Positions 26,701-51,427 are shown, numbered from the stretch's first letter. The stretch is 64,000 nt of DNA from Ascidia mentula (GCA_947561715.1 OX387204.1:15381001-15445000), one strand, 5' to 3'. The notes: generated by a model from the letters alone, not told the origin. Made by a program: numbers and translations.

Positions 26701-29700
26701 GGAAGATGACTCTAGTGAAGGTAGCATGGCAACTGTGGATCTAGAAGAAGAAATAAATGAGCCAGTACGGCCTGCCATTACCCCCCGCACATCTGTCAAC
26801 GAAAAACCTGTTACCAAACCATCAACGTTGCCTCGAGCTTGTCGGCCATCTCAACTAAGTGTTCCCGAGTCTAAGAAGGCTTTTAAAAAACTGTTTAAGG
26901 GGATAAAAACCCACAAGACAAATGGGAACTCCCAAGACCCACAAGAGTGTTTATTTCTGTCCGTTGCTGAGATGGAAATGCAGCGCAAGCAATTAAACAT
27001 TGAGCAAACCCCTACCAAATGTCCAGTTATATATTTACCAAAGAACGAACTCACAATGCTAAATGACGGGAAAAAAACACACCTTGAGGCGAAAGTGAAT
27101 GGCACAAATGACGCGATACACAAATGGCTTTCAGGCTGTTTGGACCACAATGAAATCCATGAAAAGCTAAGCAATGGCTTAAAATCTAGAGGTAAGACTT
27201 GTTTCTGGGTTGCATAATGTTGGAAGTGGAAGTGACTAACTTTGAGGTCATAACAAGCATTTGGTGTTGCATGAAATGCCACAAGTTTGTTCATTGGAAA
27301 GTTTGGCTTCCTTTGTTTTGGTGGATCTGGTTTCTCATGTTGTATTTTTGTTTATTTCATTTTGGTTCCTTGTCTGGCACATTTACCACTGATTGCTGGT
27401 GCTGCACCATTTTGTTTCATTTGTTTGCTTCAACTGCAGGCATTTTTGTTGGTTGTTTTTCCAATACCTATTAGTTTTGTTCATACTCACTATTTCATTG
27501 TTTTTGATCAACTAACTTGAAATGCATGAATGCTTTTATTTATCTAGAACTAACCTAACACATCCAACTAACAGAAACCAACGTATGTAGTGAATGTTTC
27601 TTAATGATGTAGTCCTTTCCTTTTTTCATAAATCCTGTATTTTACAGAACTGGAATCCTCCTCTATCGTTTCGTCATCCACAGAAGATGATAAAAAGGTA
27701 AAAAACAAACACTTTACTGTTATTCACGTTGCTACGGGACTCATCCAGCATGGAAACATTATGTTTGTTTTTATATCAAAGCATCTTTAGAGAGAACTCT
27801 TTGAATAAGTATCGAAATCACAAACAGTCAGCAAAGGCTGTATCTGATTTGTGTAACAAGTTCTATAAAGAAAAACACCTAAAGTCATTTGCCATTATGT
27901 TTTTTCTGATATAATTTTGCCTGCAAATAGTCATCATCAGTATCACTAAAAAAAGGCGTTTTAAAACATATGAATAAAATTTAACAAACACAAACAACTG
28001 TGGCAAGATCTTATGAAGACATTTTGACTTAGTGTTGAGTTGTGTTGGCAGGTTGATGACTCGATGTCCACCGCATCTTCTGTTTCACCACTAGAGGGAG
28101 AGGCAGGTAATTTAGTAACTCGCTACAGTGAAGTTCTTACGAAGGAACAGGAAAGTCCAGAACCTCTCGAAACTGAATCCAAAAACCTGGTAGGAAAAAA
28201 CTACCTCTTGTTTAGTTACCTCTTATTTCATCTTTTATGTTTTTATTTTTTTACAGAATGAGGTTTCTGAGGACAAAGATTTTGAAGGTACAATTATGTC
28301 GCTATCTTTTTAAACTTATTTCAATCATTTGACCGAACATTTTTCCCATATTAATTGACTTTAATTGAATTGACTGAAAATTATTTATTAAATGTGCAGA
28401 AAACATGAGCTCATTAAGCACTGCATCAAGCCTGGAAGACCTTCTCAATAACGACATTCAAATTTTTCCTCCAAACTCAGCCGACAAAACTTCACCGGTT
28501 ACAGCACAAGACACAACCATAACTGCTGCTGCTGCTGCTGCAACCACTGCCGCCCCAGTCAAAAAACCAAGAACAATTTTCAATCTTCTTAGCAGCCCAA
28601 CTACTGACGAAAGCAAACCAATAAGTGATTCTGAATCCGCTACCATGGCAACGATACCTCGTAAGGAGGAATCAGAACCAGAGGTTATGGTGACCGAAGT
28701 CCCTGAAGAGTGCATTGCCTCCCATGCTGTCGAATCAAGATTGTCAGAGCAGGAAAATGTTAATGAAGAAGATGAAGATCCTCCGGTGGAGGCCCAGAAT
28801 CCCTTTTATCAGCTGAAGAGAGGAGACACCCTCGACCGAGTTCAGGATTATATTCTTAAGAATCCCGTTGGCGGGGCCAGCATAGACGAGCTGGATGAAG
28901 TCGATTGTTTTGGTGACACCTCTGTGAGTGAAAATGATGTGGAATTGTCCTCAAATACGACAACGTAAGAACCTTAATGTGTAAACTACAAGTAAAAAAA
29001 TAAAAACACAGCAAACATGCCAAGATTTTCACACCAGCTTTGCAAAACCTGTTACTTTTCGTCAATACCAACTCTGTCTCCTATATTGATTCAAACTATA
29101 GCAATTTTCGAAAAAAAATACAATTTCTACATTTTTTCGTTACCATATGTTTATGTACCTAAGCATCGGAAATACGCATGTCTGCAAATTGTTTTACAGA
29201 TCCGAATCAGAGTTGAACACAGCAAAACTCGATGTGGAAGATCTCCTGGAGGACAACTCGAACATGCGCTCCTCCAAGCCACCCATTGTGTCTGCCTCCA
29301 TTTTGAATAAAAACAAGAGAGCATCTTCCCCCCCTCCAATGGCGACTGAATTTAAACGTCCTCTTCCTTGTAGGGAGTCGATGGACAGTGTCCTCCTCCG
29401 GTCATCGGTTGCAGGAAGAGACAACACGAGTGTTTGGACCAACCTGGGAGGTGTGTGTGCTTAATGTTCCATTGTGATTACGGTTGTGTCCATCCCAACA
29501 CGAATACTCGGGAGGAAATCCTATGATTAATGTGTTCAACTCACGTTTAAACAACGGTGCTTGGAGTCACGTGTTGTCGTTGGTTGAGATATGCACGAAA
29601 ATGAAATTAACAAAACATCAAACAGCAACTAATTTGGCGCACGATAAACGACATTTGAATAGAACAGCATGTCTATAGAAAATATAAACGGTGCGTGTGG

Positions 29701-32700
29701 CTTTTGATGACCATATGTCTAAGCTAATGACGTCACTTAACCTTTGAATTTGGCCGAATATTGACTGCAAGTATTCGGATTCGGGCGAATCTTTTCTGTG
29801 TTGTCACGTGTCCTGGTTGTTTGTTTGCGCCCAAAAATATTAACCTTAAATTTCATTACTGTTATGTTTAGAGATTGTACTGTAATGGCGATATTAAAAT
29901 TCTTTCAGAGGATACTGTTGTTTCGGATCCCGAGCTTCGGGAATCGCTACAGCGAACAACCGGCGGAAATTTGTCAGACTCTTTTATCTCAAATTACAAT
30001 CCAGGGAGAGATTCAGAATTGGACGGAAAGCCCAGAGTTACGCTGGAAAGAAGATCTTCGTTCGACAGGTACAAAGAATTATTACTAAACTACGTTACTT
30101 TCAACCCACATAATATAAAAGTAGGTGTTCATTGAAGCATGTAATTCACACAAACACACAACGGTGATACTTTTAGTGGTACTGACAAGAACGCGGTATA
30201 AGAAAATTTCCTTTTTCCAACAAAAAACAAGTGTTTTTCATGTGAAAAGTTTATAAAACCGTAAATTATGATCCTAATAAAAAATATCTTCTTGCACGAA
30301 GCGTTTTTTCTTTATCGGCGTTTGGTCGCGATAAGAAAATATATAGCTTGGAAATAATATGTCTTACTTCTAACCCTGTTTTCTTACAATGCAATCGTTG
30401 TTCTTTCATAACGATGTTTTTTAATATTAATAAACCAGTTTATTTATAAAACAACAAATACGTGTATTTTGAGCAGTCTCGCAAATCGAATGAAGTCCCG
30501 GCTTCGTGAACGTCAAGATTGGTTTAAACAAACCAGTGAAGTTTCCACACCCGCTCAAACCGAAAAGAAATCCGACCCAACGTAAGTTTATAAACGTCAT
30601 CATGATCCATATAAGTTGCTTATCTCAATCCAATTCAGACTCAAATTATAAAGTAAGCTGTTCCAGTCCAAAGGTCCGAGCTGTCATTATAACGAACCAG
30701 GGAAAATTCGCGAAATCCCGTGTTACTAAAATTTAAAAACATTTTATCGAGCAAGCCAGCAGAGTAGCTCTGGACATCTGTTTCAAATCACAATTTTTTT
30801 TATTTCAGTTCTCCTAAAGTCGACATTCGCATCATCGAATCGTCCCCCCCGTTTACAGACCAACTCACCCCTTCTGCGCCCCCCAAAAGCCCCCTCGACT
30901 CCGACAGCGATCAGTTTTTCACCCCTATGGGCCAAACACCGCATCGGCACACGAACGGTGGGGGTGACGGGACAACTAAACTTAATCGCGTTTTACCTAA
31001 GATGGAGGACCTGACAATCAACAGCGCCGGAGGTAGTTGGAAATTTCTGAATTTTGGTTCTTTCCCAATGCGTTGGTGTTTTCGAATTGATAGGGAAATT
31101 GATGTAGACACGGTTTCCTTGGAAACTGTCGTTGAAATTTTTTTTTAAAAAACACTGACTATTTTAGATATGGACGATCAAGTTGCTTCGTCGTCTGACA
31201 CCCCTGGTAATACTTTACCCCGTAAACTTCCACCAACACCACCTGCGACAATTAACAGGAGATCACTGCCCGCCTTGCCCAAGGTAAGTCTATTCAATAA
31301 GTTGTAAAGATTAATATATTCTGTCCAAATTTTGTTCAAGTGCAGTTTTTGCTCCGAAATACCCCGACTTTGAAACGAAAGTAGTTTCCGAAGTTTTCTA
31401 TAAATGTTTCGCGTAACCAGGCGCTCTCACCAACGTTTTCTAATTGAAAACTCTTATTTTTATAGATTGCACACTTGGAGGCGCTCTCACCAACGGGTTC
31501 GCCGAGCTCCCCCCAGAATCCAAAAACCACCGTGGATCAGGACTTGAGGGCGGCCGAGGTAGAAACCGCGGTATTTTCACTTCAACAAACTTCTAGGTAT
31601 TCAGAATTTAAAAAAGTTGTGTTTGTTTCAGCTCCGGGTCAAAGAACGTGTCGCAAAACTTAAAGCTCAGTCGGCCAACCGACGTAAATCGGACACTGGA
31701 AAAAGTTCCTCTTCGATGGGTTCGTTAAGATTCGACATTTTTTGTTTGGTTTAACGATTGAAAGCGTTTTAACGCGTTGTTTCGCGTAGACGAGATGGCC
31801 AGTCGAGACTGCAAGACCACGCCCACCGAAGATAGTGGCAACGCCCCCGTGGGTAACCAATCAGCTCCCTCTTACCCTGGTATTTCCCCGAAACCGAAAC
31901 GCAAGAACTCATTCCGACAGAAATTGCGGAAGATGCAGAAGAAGAAGCCGAATGACGGTTTGTTACATTCTTTGGGTTTCTGTGAGTAAAATTTTAGTTT
32001 AGAAAGCAATGGGCGCTAAATTTAACACAAATGATTTTTCCGTCAAACAGCAAAGGTGATATATTGCATGTAAACTTTACACCGTATTGTTATAATATCT
32101 TATATATGAACCTTATAGTATTTAGGTCTATTATTTTGATTAGGATTAACGTCTCATTTCCTTTATGATTTTTAATTTTATCGTTTAGAACCAGTGGAGC
32201 ACAAAATACGAAGGGCTCTTCCCGTGCCTAACCTGGCTGCAGATTCAACATCGCCGTTCGAATCGACTCCAAAAGCAGACTTGAGCGCTAAAAAGAAACG
32301 TACCAGATTGAGAAAATGTGAGTTTTTTTACTGCAGTAAACCCAATAATTCTTCAGCTGCCATTATTGTTGCTTACACTTGGATTTAATACTGGAAACAT
32401 AAAATGTTAATTAAGCATTTTTGAAATGCAACTGCCAACTTGCTGTGACTATGCAAATCGCCACACTGAAAACGTCGTTTTGAAGATATTATTTTGTTTT
32501 GAAAAAAGAATACTTTACACCAGTAGGATGTCTGATAACGTATTTTCTGTCACAGCAAAAAGCAAAGTGGAATCATCGACCACAACAGGGTCAGGAACAG
32601 AAAGCGGTGGAAAAAGACCCAACAAGGTATCACCACGTCACAAACCTCGGGGTTGTGAGTTCGAATCCCACCCGGTGCGATAACCAACACTTATTGTTCA

Positions 32701-35700
32701 GGGATCCAAGTCGCTGTTCCGGATTTCTCCACGCAAAAAGGAGAAATCTCCACGTGTGGACGAAAGAGACGGCCTGGGAACACTGGAGAGAAAATATCCA
32801 GATCAGTCAGGTATAAGACAGCGGCTTTGTGTTATAACCAGTATAAGGGGGTCGGCAAAGTTCTTCGACTACTATAGGGCATTTCTATCATATGTACGCT
32901 ACTGCGAACTAAACAAAGCAAGACGTGACGGAAGACGTGTTTGACTTATAAATGTGCACTTTTATACAAAGAAATACTGTTTACGAGTTGGGGGCAAACC
33001 CATGATGCTTGTTTTACAGACAGATGATAAATTGGGCTTCACAAAGAAATAGGCATAGTAGAAAAGGCAGTCGAGTGTTTGTTTAAAGAAAGATATAACA
33101 ACCTCTCGTAAAATAACCAAACCTTTTTCCTACGAATCAAGGTGAGGTCAATGCGTTTGCCGACAAAGGTTGCAAGCTCTCAGTCGTTTTCACCTTGATT
33201 CAGTCACGGAGGTATACAGAGCAAGCATTCTCCCCCTTGAAACTGCCAACAAGAGGAAAGTCAGAAAGCAGCACTTGGCGGTTACAGAAAGTCAATACAA
33301 ACCTAATAAGCCGTATGCGTGTACGTGTATGAGAGCAAGGGAAAGGCAGTAGTAGTAATCGATATGAGCACGTCGCTATAGTGAGTGTTTACTTAACGCT
33401 TGTTCAGGGTCCAAATCTCGGTATCTCATTCGTTTGCGCAAAAACGTATTGTTGGCCAAGTCTTTAAATCTATATGCTTAGCGAGTAGCAGGTCCAGGGA
33501 AAGGGATTTCGTCGTTGTACAAAAGTTCTGTTGGGGTTGTCTTGCAGCAATTGCTAGGGACAATTTAGCTAACTGTTGCATTGCCCTGTAACGTATGACA
33601 GTAGCTATACGTATGTCGGAAATTGTAGCCGTAGGACTTCAATTTTAGTTGTAGTTTAAAATTGAGCAATAGCAGTCACAAAAGGTATAGCAAAACAGGA
33701 AATCCTTAGTCAGAATATTGATGTCACAAATAGGTAGGCTATAGTGTACGAAACAACCACAGGTACATTAGTTTGGTTGTTTTCCATGCGCAGTATGACG
33801 CATTGCAGCCATGGTAATAGGCCTATATCAGGTGTTTTGCTCCAACGTTATTTGAAAAGGATCTCGCCTTAGTATAATGTTACTAGTTCCGCGTTACCAG
33901 CAAAGATATTTGATTCCTTTAGATTAACCGTCATCAAAGAACAATAGCCAACCGTGTTCTCTTGTCAGTTGTTGAGATTTAGCTGAATGTAAGGACATTG
34001 TGCCCAGACGTAGTTTACATAGAAGCTGTGCTGGTTTACATCAGTTATGACACAATTTCTCTGGGAAAGGCCGGTTTTAGTAGCAGTGTTAAATTAATTT
34101 TGTGCAGTAATTTGTGTACATTCTCTTACAAGGAGGATCCCCGTTTTTCAGTAACGGATCAAGTGTGGATTTATGTAATTTTCACTTCGGCTTTAAATTG
34201 TTATTGAAGATCGTGAGAGGGCAATATTGCGAGGTGAGAGGATTCGATATTTGCCTGAAGTGCCGAGCGCCGGACCTGGATCCAGGCGACTTCGAGGCAG
34301 AGCTGAAACTTTCGACACCGTTGAAGGTAATTTGATTGAATTAACTCTAAATTAGGCCGAATTTAACAACGCGTCTGGGAACTGAAAATATACCTTTGTT
34401 TATGCACTTGTTATTGTTCGAACTTGCTACTTTTCATTTGTAACCTCATATACGCCCTACAAATCTCATTTAAAACAAAAGCAAAGCAAACGTAGCATGG
34501 GTGGAAACTCTTTACACTTTTCGACAGAGCCGCCAAGCAAGTCTTTAAGCAAACGACGAACTACACTTGCTGGATTAACACCCGCTGAAATTGACGCCAA
34601 GATAACCAGGAGAGTACAGATCGCGGCGCGGAGACAAGCTAAGATGGAAGCACAGAAGAGATTGAGAAGAGCTCAGGTAAACAACACATTTGTCCAGATC
34701 AGTGTTTCCGAAACGTTTGTCCGTGGAACTCACACAACGTCAGAATCATCATGTAAACCAGTTTTTTGGTTTCCTTGTGCGTTCGTTGCTCAAATACTAT
34801 ACAAACATATTCACCAATTTTGGCAAAAAAACTAATAGCACGCGGAATTCTTCATATTTTGTTATGGAAAGAGTTTTGGGAAACTTTGGTCTAGATTTTT
34901 GTTTTTTCCGTTAGGACATAAAATTGTTGGCGTGTTGTTACCCTTTCATTGCAGTAAAATGTTGAACGAAAGCTGTTGGACGTTTTTTAATTTAATAAAA
35001 CCTACCTATGTTTAATATATATTTCTGGGCTGCGTTCGCATTTTAAACGAAAACACTTTCCTGGTCCAGGTCATCCAACGTCAGCTGGAGGAAGTTGAAG
35101 TGAAGCAGAAGGAGCTGGAGGAGAGAGGAGTAAAACTGGAGATGATGCTACGGGAAGATGGAGGTTAGAATAAGAATGAATTACTTCGAAACTCTTTAAT
35201 GTAACTGTTAACGATTTTTTGCGCAGTTGAAAAAGACAAGGAAGATTCCACGTGTATGCAAGAATGGTTCCAGTTGGTCCAAGAGAAGAACGCTTTGCTT
35301 AGATACGAAAACGAACTAATGATATAGTGAGTTGGCAAGCAAATGCGAACTATTCTGTTATCGGGTCGTATCAAGTAAATATAGAACATATCGTTGATAG
35401 GCAAAAGACATATGTAAAGGATCGGCAGGGTGTTACTTTTTTAACTCATTAACCTCGCCTCAAAATAGTGTTTTACTGTAATATTCGTTGAGATTTTAGA
35501 ATGTTGTGGTTTATTGTGTTACAGTCAGCGCGAATTACAACTTGAAGATGTTCAAAGTCACCTCCAGCAAGAACTCCGCGAAAGAATGGCAATGGACGGT
35601 GAGACAATTTGTTAAAATGATTACTTTTTGCCAAAATCCAAAATTTTAACGATAATATTTATCATATGAATATTTTGGTTGTGATAACAATTTTGTTTAT

Positions 35701-36308
35701 TTATAGGATAATTATGACTTTATAAAGCAAAAAATTCAATTCATATATTGCGAAATCATCAATATTATGATAAAAAATAAGCAAAAATAGAAAATTTGGA
35801 ATTTAAAGCAGTCAATCAGTATCAGTGGAAAACTACTATAACATAATTGTGGAAGTCTGTTGTCAGATTAGCAAAATCGCTAAAAATTGAACAAATGCGA
35901 TAAAACTGACCGCCTTTGCGTTGCAACAATTACGTTTTAATTTCAAGACACAAGAAAAACATCAATTCAGCTTTCCCAAGAACGTGAGATCCTACAAAAG
36001 ATGTTGGAGGTTGTAGAGCAGAGGGATGAGCTCGTGGGTCTTCTGGAGGAGCAACGACTAAAGTAAGTCCCAAAACCGTAGACTTTCACAACTTATAACG
36101 CCATTCGGTTGGTTTTCCTTGAAACCCCAAACTATTTATTTCGATTCACCTTTAATCGATGCCTCGTTTCCTTAGAGAAAAAGACGAAGCCGTTGACATG
36201 GAAACGCTGATGCTGAGTAAGTTCAACGCCTTCTCAAGCCAGGAGCAGCGCGGCAATTCGTCGTCGGACTCTGTGACGTCATCGCCGCGTTCATTCCCGG
36301 TCACGTGA
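6027..36308 (+). CDS. MICAL: MICAL, F-actin-oxidising flavin monooxygenase (46 coding exons)
   Basis: MICAL proteins use FAD and NADPH to oxidise actin methionines and so disassemble filaments; the C-terminal bMERB domain binds Rab GTPases and autoinhibits the enzyme. All 46 exons here have GT..AG borders and compatible phases. They sum to 6,966 bases, exactly 2,322 codons including the stop, with no internal stop. Domains: FAD monooxygenase (about 1-500), CH (about 587-688), LIM (849-902), low-complexity acidic/Ser/Pro linker (about 940-2060), bMERB (about 2101-2290). The start ATG at 6027 sits in a good context (AGCCATGG); the stop is TGA at 36306-36308. The length is that of the long vertebrate MICAL3 or insect Mical type rather than MICAL1/2. 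Exons 1-2 are split from exon 3 by a 7.4-kb intron. Extra cassette exons cannot be excluded, especially between 32811 and 34209. Confidence 0.93.
7199..7552 (+). other. Unexplained 117-codon ORF with a hydrophobic segment, inside MICAL intron 2
   Basis: An ATG-initiated frame of 117 codons with a basic, Cys-containing first part and a hydrophobic stretch near the C terminus ([19 protein letters not shown], about residues 85-103). I recognise no family. The frame lies in the sense direction just where the CpG-rich part of the intron begins. It may be chance, or a short membrane protein or alternative first exon. Confidence 0.15.
8424..8852 (-). other. Unexplained antisense open frame inside MICAL intron 2
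   Basis: A 142-codon stretch without stops on the minus strand, but beginning at GTG rather than ATG. The first ATG would give about 82 residues. The sequence is basic (a KKK cluster and RRPPKKK) with no recognised motif. It lies in CpG-rich DNA, where stop codons are rarer, so chance is the leading explanation. Confidence 0.12.
13591..13900. repeat. Exact 155-bp tandem duplication
   Basis: Copies 13591-13745 and 13746-13900 appear identical base for base, both starting CTTTATTTTAATCTCAGTGC and ending TTTTCGTGACACTAT. The right end is 108 bp before the acceptor of MICAL exon 3. Identity of an intronic repeat implies a very recent event or an assembly duplication. It creates spurious overlapping ORFs here. 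Confidence 0.9.
16866..16916 (+). repeat. tRNA-like (SINE-type) fragment in MICAL intron 10
   Basis: A box A-like TGAGGCAACTCACTGG is followed about 20 bp later by a box B-like GAGTTCGCATCTC with a self-pairing T-arm shape. A full cloverleaf is not present. The best reading is a decayed tRNA-derived SINE head. Confidence 0.3.
18514..19200 (+). CDS. MICAL: MICAL exons 13-14: calponin-homology domain
   Basis: Exons 18514-18710 and 19090-19200 encode residues 579-681. The CH core is visible as LQNWC, then [41 protein letters not shown] and [11 protein letters not shown]. This single CH domain is typical of MICALs, where it aids coupling to F-actin. The acceptor chosen is TAG at 18511-18513, giving a VRSNKL lead-in like vertebrate MICAL2. 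Confidence 0.92.
19268..19356. repeat. Stem-loop inverted repeat in MICAL intron 14
   Basis: The arms 19268-19286 (AAGTAACAAGCCTCTGATT) and 19338-19356 are reverse complements with one mismatch, around a 51-bp loop. The right arm ends 45 bp before the exon 15 acceptor, so the intron RNA could form a hairpin next to its branch-point region. Confidence 0.7.
19402..21155 (+). CDS. MICAL: MICAL exons 15-19: linker and LIM domain
   Basis: Exons: 19402-19566, 19809-19918, 20066-20261, 20618-20786, 21024-21155. The first three encode a Lys/Ser-rich linker with a basic [13 protein letters not shown] segment. Exons 18-19 encode a LIM zinc-binding domain whose ligands are C849, C852, H870, C873, C876, C879, C899 and H902; the full double zinc finger is preserved. 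Exon 19 ends in phase 1, which lets it splice either to exon 20 (24611) or to the hydrophobic alternative exon near 21530. The end of exon 17 is ambiguous by 3-6 bases because the donor lies in a GTT repeat. Confidence 0.9.
21530..22131 (+). CDS. MICAL: Putative alternative terminal exon of MICAL with membrane-anchor tail
   Basis: A frame open over about 200 codons ends at TGA 22129-22131. An in-frame stop at 21502-21504 means the exon must begin after it. Two AG acceptors (before 21530 and before 21536) both join exon 19 in phase, giving isoforms of 1,138 or 1,136 residues with FAD, CH and LIM domains but no bMERB. The new tail opens with an aromatic/Leu-rich stretch ([18 protein letters not shown]). 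It runs through a Lys/Ser/Thr-rich middle and ends with [14 protein letters not shown] followed by only nine residues, a tail-anchor layout. An AT-rich 3' untranslated stretch follows, with ATTAAA at 22426 and AATAAA at 23313. Both acceptors lack a strong pyrimidine tract, which weakens the case. I recall no described membrane-anchored MICAL. Confidence 0.5.
22132..24610 (+). other. Probable 3' UTR of the alternative exon, then MICAL intron
   Basis: AT-rich and without convincing coding potential. Poly(A) signals at 22426 (ATTAAA) and 23313 (AATAAA) suit the alternative terminal exon. A short perfect hairpin, AGGGGG-CAA-CCCCCT, lies near 23440-23458. The open frames at 23610-24032 (+) and at 24526 upstream of exon 20 have no recognisable motif. 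Confidence 0.4.
23313..23318 (+). terminator. Candidate poly(A) signal for the short MICAL isoform
   Basis: AATAAA about 1.2 kb after the stop of the alternative exon, followed within 25 bp by an A-rich run. An earlier ATTAAA at 22426 is the other candidate. Confidence 0.35.
24611..34326 (+). CDS. MICAL: MICAL exons 20-40: long low-complexity linker
   Basis: Exons: 24611-24803, 25249-25373, 25689-25802, 26199-26258, 26613-27191, 27648-27697, 28052-28189, 28257-28287, 28400-28964, 29200-29450, 29909-30068, 30477-30581, 30809-31032, 31168-31283, 31466-31558, 31632-31719, 31790-31957, 32189-32317, 32556-32626, 32702-32810, 34210-34326. Exon 20 carries [14 protein letters not shown], a motif conserved just after the LIM in MICAL proteins. 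The rest is Ser/Pro/Glu-rich and poorly conserved, as in MICAL3; exon 28 has an Ala run from a GCT repeat at about 28523. Several exons are phase-symmetric (22, 23, 24, 26, 36, 37, 40) and so skippable without a frame change. Exon 27 is a 31-bp micro-exon. Confidence 0.85.
26102..26130. repeat. Perfect 29-bp palindrome in MICAL intron 22
   Basis: GATGGTTTTGATTT, a single G, then AAATCAAAACCATC: two perfect 14-bp arms around one base, 68 bp before exon 23. No coding role. It may be a foldback scar. Confidence 0.85.
32648..32680 (+). repeat. tRNA-like T-arm fragment in MICAL intron 38
   Basis: GTTCGAATCCC with flanking GTGAG/CCCAC arms and a following CCGGTGCGA resembles the 3' end of a tRNA. 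The 75-bp intron that contains it is too short for a whole tRNA plus splice sites, so it is a fragment. Confidence 0.4.
32811..34209 (+). other. MICAL intron 39 (1.4 kb)
   Basis: This intron joins phase-1 exons 39 and 40. The ORFs inside it (for example 33170-33352 and 33400-33591) show no family resemblance and lack coherent splice borders. An undetected phase-symmetric cassette exon is possible. Confidence 0.5.
34528..36308 (+). CDS. MICAL: MICAL exons 41-46: bMERB (Rab-binding) coiled coil and C terminus
   Basis: Exons: 34528-34676, 35070-35163, 35227-35326, 35525-35598, 35948-36062, 36176-36308. They encode residues 2101-2321. Long helical segments with heptads are plain: [20 protein letters not shown], then [39 protein letters not shown], and [16 protein letters not shown]. 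This is the bMERB fold (formerly DUF3585), which binds Rab8/10/13/35-type GTPases and folds back on the monooxygenase. A short Ser-rich tail follows and ends PRSFPVT. Confidence 0.92.
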
Positions 36309-36985
36309 TGTCCTATCGACGTTTCAAATTCTGTTTTGCTTGTACAGAAACGCACTGTGCTGGTTGTGTCAAGCGGTGCAAAGGATACGAAATTATTCTA
36401 AATCGTTTTTGTTTTGAATCCTTTTCTTTCATAGCGGGGTGATTACCCTAGTATTCGGATCAAATGTACATCGAAAGTGTTTGCGTTGATTTTTTTTTGC
36501 ATTGTACAATGGATAAATCATCTTACGGCTGCAGCCTTATGATATCGGAGCCAGAATTAACGACAAATACGACTTAGTCAAGCCATATCAAATCCCCTGT
36601 GTCTTGCGCAATTGCTTATAAGTGTTATAATTATCGTACAAGCCCCTTATTCTCTTGTGTTATATATGTTTCGAATCCGACTTTTTCAGGCCTGTTGTCA
36701 AGCAAAGTCGTTTTATAAATCTTTTTAACCATATATATTTTCCCCGTACTTCTGAACTGCTTTTACGAAAAAATCAAGAACTACTTTTCTGGTGCGCTCT
36801 ACTCCTTCGCGGTCCCGGTGCTTTCCCGTCGCACGCGCGCGCGCGCCTATTCGAAACAACGACTGAGCCATTGTGACGCTAATAACTGCTGCCTGTAGTA
36901 AGCTTTCCTTGTGTGATGCGAGCGAGTTTGTGCAATGCGTCGTAACTGTTTAAAACGCACTTCATCATGCATCACTTTCTATCGA

Positions 36986-37003
36986 AATAAAAGGACCAAT
37001 AAA
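36986..37003 (+). terminator. MICAL poly(A) signals
   Basis: Two AATAAA hexamers (36986-36991 and 36998-37003) lie about 690 bp after the MICAL stop and precede a GT/T-rich stretch. The 3' UTR between holds a CG dinucleotide repeat (36834-36846). Confidence 0.65.
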
Positions 37004-37009
37004 TGTGTT

Positions 37010-37914
37010 TTTTGGAGTAAAATCCGGGTAGTTGTGGAGTTGAACCAATGCTAATTAAACTTACGTCCCGCACAGCAAAATCACCCTAGCTTTTCTACAC
37101 AAAAACCGTGTGATTAAGGGGAAAGGTCGCCGATCTCTGCTCTGCATTCAAATATACATTTCGTGGAAAGACTTTCTTTGTATTTGTCAACAGAGGGAGA
37201 AAAACGGAATTTGGTCAACAGCATCGTCACAACACAAGACACGTCATAATAATACCACGTCATTGACACTACTCTTTGAAGATATAGCGCGTTCGTTTAT
37301 ATTTACAAATAAAAAAGAAGAAAACGAAAGAAAAAAGAAATCGAAATAAACTAATTAAAACGTGCGCTATGTGACGTCATAGTAGGGCTATTGTGCGATT
37401 CGAATGTTCTATTATGTGACTTAATTGCTTATCTCTGATTTGTCGTCAAAAAACACGGGCGTTTTCGTGTGGAAACAAGCGAACAGTGATCGGAAAATTT
37501 TCTGGTGTGATTTGGAATGTGGAGTTACCCAAAATAATAAAGTGGTGAAAGGGAATAGGAAGAAAAAGTTCTGAGAAAATAACAAACGAACGAGCGGCTG
37601 CTTGGGTGGAAAGTGAGCCGGGTTGTGAACGAGTTCGCATATAACTAAATAAAGATATCTATGTATATATAGGGAGTATCCACTGCATCGAACGAGTCTA
37701 CACAGCAATAGTGGTGCGAGGAGAAGTAGAAAAAAATATCTCCGACCTATATTTACACGTCGGTCACCTCCGCTATTCTCCAACGTAATTCGCCCTTAAC
37801 TCGCATGCCGAGCATAGGTAACATGGAACCACACCTTCGTCCGTATTGCATCGTCGTGACGTCACGCGCTGATGACGTCAATCGCGGGGAGGGGTGGGCA
37901 AGGAGGCAGTGCGG
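37010..37914. other. Convergent intergenic region / PDE3 3' UTR
   Basis: The space between the MICAL poly(A) sites and the PDE3 stop. It should hold the 3' UTR of the minus-strand PDE3 gene. Three perfect CRE octamers (37372, 37857, 37873) lie here. No clear AATAAA was found on the minus strand. Confidence 0.5.

Positions 37915-51427
<13,513 letters not shown>

Noticed and set aside
26463-26744. Plus-strand frame starting at an upstream AG before exon 24
   Set aside because: Entering there in phase 1 runs into a stop at 26744, whereas the acceptor before 26613 continues the acidic linker for 193 codons. At most a minor frameshifting splice.
26851-27294. 147-codon minus-strand frame
   Set aside because: Antisense shadow of MICAL exon 24, which is in phase with its neighbours.
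37421-37783. 120-codon hydrophobic minus-strand frame
   Set aside because: Starts at TTG and lies in the PDE3 3' UTR; the Leu/Phe richness comes from A-rich plus-strand DNA.
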